NCBI GenBank assembly: GCA_944390395.1
Contig: CALXPY010000003.1
Location: 1-59,228 of the forward strand
Origin: an uncultured Clostridia bacterium
GTDB taxonomy: Bacteria; Bacillota; Clostridia; TANB77; CAG-508
Length of the DNA: 59,228 bases
Direction: 5' to 3'
Under the pieces are notes generated by a model. That model was not told the DNA's origin. It saw only the letters and a program-made list of their open reading frames with translations, and ran no database searches. The position numbers were made by a program, and so were the translations under genes. This document shows positions 53,664 through 59,228 of the stretch, piece by piece (position 1 is the stretch's first letter; every line of letters starts with the position of its first letter).

Positions 53664-54176
53664 AAAGAAATATAGTAAAATTATAGTTCCTATAAGAGTA
53701 GTTCCATCTGGTTTAATATCCATAAAAAACTCTTCTTCTTTAGCATCTTTTATATCTTCATTATCTACTACGCTTACTTTGTAATGGTCAACATTTTCAA
53801 AATTAAAAGTTACACTGTAATCCTTTTTCTCATTTTCTCCTATTTCTTCAAGTCTTATATATTTTGTTCCCATGTTCGTATCATTTTTTGTATAAAAATC
53901 AAATTTTAAACTTTTATCTTTTAAATCTTTATCTCCACTTATTATTGTTCCATTTACAAATCCATTAACATACGTAGCTTGTGCTTCATCCACAGTTACT
54001 CCAACAGAATCTGTAACTATGGTTTCTCCTTGTATGTCTTTGTATAAAGCTTTATTATATACAAAAACAAATATATCTACGAAAAAGAATAGAAATACAA
54101 ATATTAATATATATATTATTATATTTCTGACTTGTTTTCTATTATCAATAAACCAAAAATCCATGTAATTACTCAT
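53658..54176 (-). CDS. Unknown membrane-anchored protein (172 aa)
   Basis: I do not recognise it. It has a cytosolic N-terminus (MSNYMDFWFIDNRK), a membrane helix (about 18-42), an extracytoplasmic beta-rich domain (about 50-155) that could be an FxLYD/Ig-like fold of the type used in lipoproteins, and a final hydrophobic segment (158-172, GTTLIGTIILLYFFL) that may be a second helix. GGGGAG precedes the ATG; it lies 26 nt after lexA. Confidence 0.72.
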   Translation of the reverse strand: MSNYMDFWFIDNRKQVRNIIIYILIFVFLFFFVDIFVFVYNKALYKDIQGETIVTDSVGVTVDEAQATYVNGFVNGTIISGDKDLKDKSLKFDFYTKNDTNMGTKYIRLEEIGENEKKDYSVTFNFENVDHYKVSVVDNEDIKDAKEEEFFMDIKPDGTTLIGTIILLYFFL

Positions 54177-54202
54177 AAAAACTCCCCATTACCTTAAATT
54201 AA

Positions 54203-54868
54203 TTACATCTTTCTAAAAACGCCAGAAACTTTTCCTAATATTTCACAATTTGGAACAATTATTGGATCCATTGTTTTATTTTCTGGTTGTAATCTTATGT
54301 GATCTTTTTCTTTATAAAAAGTTTTTACTGTTGCTTCATCTCCAATTAAAGCTACAACTATTTCCCCATTATTAGCTGTGTTTTGTTTTCTTACTAAAAT
54401 ATAATCTCCGTCCAAAATTCCAGCTTCTATCATGCTTTCTCCTCTTACAGTTAGCATAAAACTTTCTGAATTTCCAACAAAATCAATTGGTATTGGAAAT
54501 GTATCTGTAACATTTTCTACAGCTAAAATGGGCTCTCCTGCTGTTATCTTACCTATTACTGGAACATCAACTAATTCTTTATTAGTATATAAATTCTTAC
54601 CTTCTACTTTTTTTGTTTTAGGATCTCCATTAGCATTTTTTAATAACCTTAATGTTCTACCTTTTTGATTTTCTTTTTTAATATAACCTAATTCAACCAT
54701 TCTAGCCAAATAATTATGTACTGTTGCAGTAGATCTTAAACCTACAGCTTTTCCAATTTCTCTAACTGATGGTGGATATCCTTTCTCTTCAATTTCTTTT
54801 TCTAAAAATTTAAGTATAGCTTTCTCCCTTCTATTAAGCTTGTTAGGATCTCTTTTTATCCTTGGCAT
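54203..54868 (-). CDS. lexA: LexA repressor
   Basis: LexA represses the SOS regulon and cleaves itself on RecA stimulation. The 221-aa protein has an N-terminal winged helix (about 10-70; [19 protein letters not shown] is the recognition region), the cleavage bond Ala110-Gly111, Ser145 in RGESMIEAG and Lys182 in EATVKTF. The start is ATG at 54868 with AGGAG 8 nt upstream; the ATG 45 nt earlier adds residues unlike LexA. I saw no clear GAAC-N4-GTTC operator in the leader. Confidence 0.95.
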   Translation of the reverse strand: MPRIKRDPNKLNRREKAILKFLEKEIEEKGYPPSVREIGKAVGLRSTATVHNYLARMVELGYIKKENQKGRTLRLLKNANGDPKTKKVEGKNLYTNKELVDVPVIGKITAGEPILAVENVTDTFPIPIDFVGNSESFMLTVRGESMIEAGILDGDYILVRKQNTANNGEIVVALIGDEATVKTFYKEKDHIRLQPENKTMDPIIVPNCEILGKVSGVFRKM

Positions 54869-54903
54869 TAACATCACTCCTATCTCAATTTTAACACATT
54901 TAT

Positions 54904-54932
54904 ATAATAACACACAAACAAAAAAATGTCAA
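54904..54932 (-). promoter_or_regulatory. lexA promoter
   Basis: On the minus strand a consensus -35 TTGACA (54927-54932), a 17-nt spacer and a -10 TATTAT (54904-54909). The -35 lies in the terminator hairpin of ytxC. Confidence 0.75.
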
Positions 54933-54948
54933 ACAAAGTTTTGACATT
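54919..54948 (-). terminator. Terminator after ytxC
   Basis: A 9-bp stem AATGTCAAA/TTTGACATT (54940-54948 with 54925-54933) followed by TTTTTTTG on the minus strand. Confidence 0.8.
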
Positions 54949-54960
54949 CTTTTGTTCTCA

Positions 54961-55818
54961 TTATTTCATTAACGTTGTAGCATTAAGCATTTTATATGTT
55001 CTACATATATTGCAATCACTACAAATTTGAATTCTACCTTCAAATATTGATTTTAAAGTATTTATAAATTCATCTTCTTTTTCTATTAAATGTATCTCTA
55101 TTTTTTCAGGTAATAATGTTAATAGTGTATTTAACGCAAAGTCATTTGATGAAAATGAAATATCTGAAAGATATTTTGCATTAAATATATTTTCTGTTAT
55201 TGAAATAAAATTTTTATTTTTATCCAATAATATTGACTCTCCATTTATATATATTAAATGAATCAGATCTATTTCTGATTTTTTTGATTCTATATATACC
55301 TTTAGAAGATTTATAAACTCTGTATATTCTTTATCTATGATATATTTATTTACTCCCTCATCTACTATATTGTCTATATATTTTACATATTCTTTTAATC
55401 TAAATCTAACGAATCCATCTAATATCATCGACTTTTTTTCTTTTATATATTTTAATATTTCATCATATATAAGTTTTTCTTTTTTATTTTTTTCTTCTTT
55501 TCCCATTGTTTCTAGAATATCTATACAATTTTCAAATATTTTATTTTTTTCATATTCTTCAAAATAAAAATAATTAAAATTTATAATTTCTTTTATAAGT
55601 TTATTTTCATAAAATTCTATAATTGTCTGTATAAATATATTACAAATTAAGTTTTCAAAATCACTAATATTATCTCCTTTATTGTGTATAATAATATTAT
55701 TATATATTTTAAATTTATTAGTAGAATAATATATTCCATCTATTTCTACGTTCTCTAATTTTTTTAGTAGATAATTTATTATTTTAATATTATTAGTTTT
55801 TATACAAAATGAATTCAT
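54961..55818 (-). CDS. ytxC: Sporulation protein YtxC
   Basis: YtxC is a conserved sporulation-associated protein of unknown biochemical role. The 285-aa protein has the family core FVRFRLKEYVKYIDNIVD (about 143-160), a long helical middle, and a C-terminal CxxC-type pair (ICSDCNICRTYK) that could bind metal. It is soluble with no signal peptide. The ribosome site AAGGGAG is about 13 nt from the ATG. It stands next to lexA behind a terminator. Confidence 0.85.
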   Translation of the reverse strand: MNSFCIKTNNIKIINYLLKKLENVEIDGIYYSTNKFKIYNNIIIHNKGDNISDFENLICNIFIQTIIEFYENKLIKEIINFNYFYFEEYEKNKIFENCIDILETMGKEEKNKKEKLIYDEILKYIKEKKSMILDGFVRFRLKEYVKYIDNIVDEGVNKYIIDKEYTEFINLLKVYIESKKSEIDLIHLIYINGESILLDKNKNFISITENIFNAKYLSDISFSSNDFALNTLLTLLPEKIEIHLIEKEDEFINTLKSIFEGRIQICSDCNICRTYKMLNATTLMK

Positions 55819-55915
55819 TTTAATATTATTCTCCCTTCCAATATATTTAATATTATCTACTAAATATTTTTATATATACATATTTTATTCTTAATAGTAT
55901 AAAATGGTAACATGT

Positions 55916-56254
55916 TTAATATAACATTTCGTTTATATTTGTTTTTATATTATAAACATTTTTGAATCCAAGTTGTTTTAAAATTTCTTTTGCTCTTAGA
56001 CTTCTACTGCCACTGGAGCAATAAACTATAATTGTTTTGTTTTTATCTTCTACAACATTAAAAATATTTTTTTCTATATCATATAAAGGTATATTTATTG
56101 CTGATATAAGATGTCCTTCTAAGTATTCTTGTTTACTTCTAACATCTATTAATATAAAGTCTGTATTATTATTCATTATTTTCTTTGCCTGATCATAATT
56201 TATTTCCCCATTGCTAATACTCCTATAAAAAATATTTTTTATTTTTCTAAGCAT
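55916..56254 (-). CDS. Rhodanese-like domain protein
   Basis: This single-domain sulfurtransferase of 112 aa has the CH2A-type motif DVRSKQEYLEGHL (about 37-49) and the catalytic Cys79 in VYCSSGSRSL. It may carry sulfane sulfur; the acceptor is unknown. It lies behind a terminator that follows secF. Confidence 0.92.
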   Translation of the reverse strand: MLRKIKNIFYRSISNGEINYDQAKKIMNNNTDFILIDVRSKQEYLEGHLISAINIPLYDIEKNIFNVVEDKNKTIIVYCSSGSRSLRAKEILKQLGFKNVYNIKTNINEMLY

Positions 56255-56277
56255 TTATTTTCATTCCTTTCCACTTT

Positions 56278-56322
56278 AAAAAGACAATACCCATATTATA
56301 TAATATGAATATTGTCTTTTTT
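56278..56322. terminator. Terminator after secF
   Basis: A 12-bp AAAAAGACAATA/TATTGTCTTTTT stem with an inner ATATTAT/ATAATAT palindrome lies between the secF stop and the rhodanese gene; T-runs occur on both strands. Confidence 0.75.
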
Positions 56323-56332
56323 TGTTTAATAA

Positions 56333-56986
56333 TTATTTTGATTCTTGTACTAATATATTTTTTCTTTTCTTTTCATTAATTGCAGTTAATATAGTTACCA
56401 CTACCACATATATTAATAATCCAAATGGTATTACTAATCTATTAATTGGTATTCTTGCTATTGCAAATATACTTAAGAATGTAAGTTCTGAAGCTAGTAA
56501 CCAAATTATATAATTGCCTAATACTTTAAGCACTCCTAATTTTCTATACATTATAGCTACGTAAATTAAAATTATTATTGTTGCTATACCAACAGGTATT
56601 ATATAAGGTGTAATTATGCTAGAAAGTCTAACTTTTGGATTGTAGACTACTTGCATATCACTTTCTCCAATTTCTATATCATACTTTTCTTCAAGTGCAC
56701 TTTTTAATGCCTCTACTAAACTATCTATGTCTTCTTTATGTTCTTGTCCAACTGTAATTGAAACCATATCTCCAAATAATTCAATTTGTTGAACTGAAAT
56801 ATCATCATCTTTAAAAATTCCTTTGGCAATTAATCTAATATCATTATTATCAAACTCTTTGCCTAAGTATACATCTATTCTTATATTCTTTCTGTAAGTA
56901 ATGTCTGCCTCAAGCCCCATTGTTCCTATAATTACAGCGCCAACAATTATAATTATTGCTAGAACTATATAAATCATCTTTTTCAT
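56333..56986 (-). CDS. secF: Divergent protein translocase subunit SecF
   Basis: SecF, with SecD, uses the proton gradient to assist Sec export. The 217-aa protein is short for SecF (about 300): one N-terminal helix (about 4-26), a small extracellular domain (30-120) and three to four helices at the C-terminus. The usual SecF motifs of the membrane part are weak, so the call depends on the order secD-secF, similar topology and a weak match in the extracellular domain. Coupled to secD (23 nt). Confidence 0.65.
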   Translation of the reverse strand: MKKMIYIVLAIIIIVGAVIIGTMGLEADITYRKNIRIDVYLGKEFDNNDIRLIAKGIFKDDDISVQQIELFGDMVSITVGQEHKEDIDSLVEALKSALEEKYDIEIGESDMQVVYNPKVRLSSIITPYIIPVGIATIIILIYVAIMYRKLGVLKVLGNYIIWLLASELTFLSIFAIARIPINRLVIPFGLLIYVVVVTILTAINEKKRKNILVQESK

Positions 56987-57009
56987 ATTTACCTTACTAC
57001 ACCTCTTCT

Positions 57010-58365
57010 TTATTTATTATTTGTAATATTTACTAATAGAAATTTTGTAAATATATAATTATATAACAACATTATTATTATTCCCCAGAACATTACCATT
57101 CCAAAGCTATATATTGGTAACCATTGTGCAAAACATAATACTATTGCTATTATAGTAGCTGGAATTATAACAATTATAGCTTTAATCATTGCTTGATTAA
57201 ATTTTCTATTTATTTCTATATCTTCATCTGTTGTTATAGATTTTAATAATAAAATAGTAAATACATAATTTAATACCATTGCTATTATCATTCCTATTAA
57301 GCCTTCTAAAGTAAGTACTACATTAGCAAATCTTAAAACTAATAATAATATAGCAACATATCCTATAAATAATACAGAAGATATTATTCCATATTTTTTA
57401 TATCTAATCATCAAATAAATTAGTCCTATAACTACAATTGCCAATACTATTATACTTGGAATTACAAAAGTATTTAATGTTAAATCTGATTTTACATATC
57501 TATTTTCAGATAGCTCATATTCTAATGGCATATTTCCACTATTCAATATTACTGCTAAATTTGAAGCTTCCATTAAATATGATTGTATAGTTTCTCCGTC
57601 AGTAGATGCTTGTCCTACTGATAATTGTAATACTCCACTACTTATTTCTTCTTCAAAATAAGTACTTATTAATTCCATTCCATCTAATTTAAAAATCACC
57701 TTTTTGGTTGTGTCTTTTCCTTCTTCATCTGTAGTTTTAACATAAGTTGTACTCATTTCCTTTAGTTTTTCTGCACCTTCTTTATTTAAATGCATACTCA
57801 AATATACACTTGTGCCAGTTGTTGTTGTAGAATATCCAACTTGTGCCTTTTCTATGTTTTGATTATTTAATAATACGTTTCCCTCTTCATCTTCTACTGT
57901 AAATTCACCTTTTGTATATAGATATTGTATAACCATATCAGTATTTGAATTTTCTACAAGATCTATTCCTATTTTTCCATTTTCTTCATCAAATCTTAAT
58001 GTATATTCAGGAACTCCAATTAAGTCCAATCTTTCTTCTACAATTTTTTTAGATTTTTCGTAGTTTTCTTTTGTTAGAGCGTCCTTGCTGTTAACTGGCT
58101 CTGATTTTTTAGTTGTATCATCGCCTTCTTCAGAAACTACATTTCCATCTTTATCATATATAACATCTTCAGTTTCATCACTAACTGTTAAAGTTATATG
58201 TCTTGCTCCACTTAAGTCCATTCCTAATAAATATTCTGGTAAAATATTTTCATAATTTTTGGCTTTTGGTACAAATATTCCACCAAAAGAAATTAATGAT
58301 ATTAACACTATAAATAGTATTATTAATATTACTTTCAATTTTCTACTAACTGTATCTTTTTTCAC
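57010..58365 (-). CDS. secD: Divergent protein translocase subunit SecD
   Basis: The 451-aa protein has an N-terminal helix (about 10-30), the D1 motif in the form LLGMDLSGARHITL (GxDLxGG with the last Gly as Ala), extracellular P1 domain with IVEERLDLIGVPE and a duplicated strand region, and about five to six C-terminal helices (300-447). An acidic Asp/Glu/Thr insert near 65-90 is unusual. The start is GTG at 58365 with GAGGAAA close by. The membrane part is shorter and less conserved than usual. Confidence 0.82.
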   Translation of the reverse strand: MKKDTVSRKLKVILIILFIVLISLISFGGIFVPKAKNYENILPEYLLGMDLSGARHITLTVSDETEDVIYDKDGNVVSEEGDDTTKKSEPVNSKDALTKENYEKSKKIVEERLDLIGVPEYTLRFDEENGKIGIDLVENSNTDMVIQYLYTKGEFTVEDEEGNVLLNNQNIEKAQVGYSTTTTGTSVYLSMHLNKEGAEKLKEMSTTYVKTTDEEGKDTTKKVIFKLDGMELISTYFEEEISSGVLQLSVGQASTDGETIQSYLMEASNLAVILNSGNMPLEYELSENRYVKSDLTLNTFVIPSIIVLAIVVIGLIYLMIRYKKYGIISSVLFIGYVAILLLVLRFANVVLTLEGLIGMIIAMVLNYVFTILLLKSITTDEDIEINRKFNQAMIKAIIVIIPATIIAIVLCFAQWLPIYSFGMVMFWGIIIMLLYNYIFTKFLLVNITNNK

Positions 58366-58396
58366 TTTTCCTCATTTCCTTTCAAAGACTTTAATT

Positions 58397-59056
58397 TTAT
58401 AATAACCTTGTATCATTTATAATAAGTTCAAACCAAATTCCTAAATATTTAGCTGCATATTTACTCATCATAGTACGTTCCATAAATATTTCAAAATAGT
58501 CAAGAACCGGAGAAATTTTTGTGTCTATTGTTAGGTCCAATGTAACTTTTCTATGTTCCTTATCTATTATAAAATTTGAATTTGTAACTGCGTAATTTAC
58601 TTTATCATGTTTATCAAAAGTAGATAAATTCTGGTTAACAACCCTATCTCTATGAACATCAGATTTATCAGCTAAAATTAAAGCTGCTGATATATCACTA
58701 ACTGCAGTACCAGTTTGCTCATCGTGGTTTCCTATTGCCATCATTATTTCTGTTCTGTCTTTTATATCCATTCCCATATCTTTCAAAATTTGATAAGCTA
58801 AAATTGCTCCTGTATGGGCATGATCAACTCTATTAACACAATTTCCAATATCGTGCATATATCCCGCTATTCTAGCAAGTTCTATTCTTTCTTTTGGATA
58901 TTCCAAAGTTGCTAAAACATCACCTGCACGTTTAGATACAATTCCTATATGTCTATATGAATGTTCTGTAAATCCTAATGCATTCAATTGCTTTTGTGCA
59001 CTTAGGATTAATTCATCTAATTCAGGATTTTTTTTAATTTCTTCTAAAGTTATCAT
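58397..59056 (-). CDS. HD domain phosphohydrolase
   Basis: This predicted metal-dependent phosphohydrolase of 219 aa has His36 in HSYRHIGIV, the His68-Asp69 pair in GYMHDIGN, a further DHAHTG (about 78-83) and the closing Asp in ILADKSDVHRD, all as expected for active HD enzymes. The substrate may be a nucleotide or an oligonucleotide; none is clear. GGAGTG precedes the ATG. It lies 31 nt upstream of secD and probably heads that operon. Confidence 0.88.
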   Translation of the reverse strand: MITLEEIKKNPELDELILSAQKQLNALGFTEHSYRHIGIVSKRAGDVLATLEYPKERIELARIAGYMHDIGNCVNRVDHAHTGAILAYQILKDMGMDIKDRTEIMMAIGNHDEQTGTAVSDISAALILADKSDVHRDRVVNQNLSTFDKHDKVNYAVTNSNFIIDKEHRKVTLDLTIDTKISPVLDYFEIFMERTMMSKYAAKYLGIWFELIINDTRLL

Positions 59057-59112
59057 TTAATCACTCCAAACTTTTTTTGCTACGATAAATTGTATCTTAA
59101 AATATAAAAAAT

Positions 59113-59145
59113 ATCAACCATTTTTTATAAAATGATTGATTTTTT
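59113..59145. terminator. Terminator at the right edge
   Basis: A 12-bp stem ATCAACCATTTT/AAAATGATTGAT (59113-59124 with 59129-59140, one mismatch) followed by TTTTTT. It ends a gene outside the window. A second hairpin (ACAAC...GTTGT) is at about 59179-59202. Confidence 0.65.
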
Positions 59146-59228
59146 AAATTCTAGCAAAATTTTCATTGCCAATGCAACAACTTTTTTCTAAAAAGTGTTG
59201 TCTACATCTCGTTTTATATTTTTGTTTT

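Noticed and set aside
54869..54960. SOS operator for lexA autoregulation
   Set aside because: The palindrome here is best explained as a terminator; no GAAC-N4-GTTC spacing was found.
1..59228. Insertion sequences, prophage, integrases, CRISPR arrays
   Set aside because: No transposase, integrase, phage structural gene or repeat-spacer pattern was found on either strand.

Overview
The window (59.2 kb) is a chromosomal segment of a low-GC, endospore-forming Firmicute, most likely class Clostridia. The base composition is strongly AT-rich. Genes include a spoIIAA-spoIIAB-sigF operon, spoIID, a SpoIIQ-like M23 peptidase, gpr, ytxC and sigH. Promoters and strong AGGAGG ribosome-binding sites are Gram-positive in style, and a T-box leader precedes valS. 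Genus cannot be told from the 76 bases of 16S present. About 45 of about 52 genes lie on the minus strand.

Layout. 1-76: 5' end of a 16S rRNA gene on the minus strand, running off the left edge, with two sigmaA-type promoters behind it. 605-2278: rqcH. 2304-2676: a compositionally odd islet with five consecutive hairpins and a 70-aa cysteine-containing orphan. 2772-8065: ftsE(frameshifted)-ftsX-M23-M23-ctp, a cell-wall hydrolase control operon. 8263-10055: split transketolase. 10088-19319: unknown membrane protein, very large FtsX-type permease, dnaE, ychF. 19559-22155: GNAT, ASCH protein, tRNA-Thr, sigH, birA. 22202-25534: clpX-clpP-tig protein quality control. 25823-29863: unknown helical protein, then spoIIQ-like, spoIID, sigF, spoIIAB, spoIIAA. 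30020-36172: valS with T-box, an S51 peptidase, pnp, rpsO. 36347-38260: a prepilin-anchored formylglycine-generating-enzyme-fold protein whose C-terminus looks like a diversity-generating-retroelement (DGR) variable region, followed by a 155-bp nested inverted repeat and a (CT)11 tract. 38260-45300: traX, a frameshifted trypsin-like protease, two paralogous Ig-like anchored proteins, gpr, and an FtsX-type permease whose ATPase is truncated. 45323-52690: holA, ruvC, glycogen debranching enzyme, yvcK, murB, tyrS. 52885-59056: TM2 and DUF2752 proteins, lexA, ytxC, rhodanese, divergent secF/secD, HD hydrolase.

The genes form a few functional blocks: early sporulation (sigH, spoIIA operon, spoIID/spoIIQ, gpr, ytxC), envelope growth and division (ftsEX with two hydrolases, murB, secDF), translation and its rescue (rqcH, valS, tyrS, rpsO, tRNA), and DNA replication and repair (dnaE, holA, ruvC, lexA).

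The most interesting signals are: (1) the candidate DGR target at 36347-37630; (2) a hairpin-plus-ribosome-binding-site element found three times in front of unrelated genes (11201, 18052, 28223); (3) the five-hairpin array with the orphan gene; (4) the nested inverted repeat and CT tract around 37.7-38.0 kb; (5) two single-base frameshifts, in ftsE and in the protease, both an extra C placed directly before GGA, which looks like a shared artefact or mutational signature. No reverse transcriptase, transposase, integrase or CRISPR array is visible in the window.
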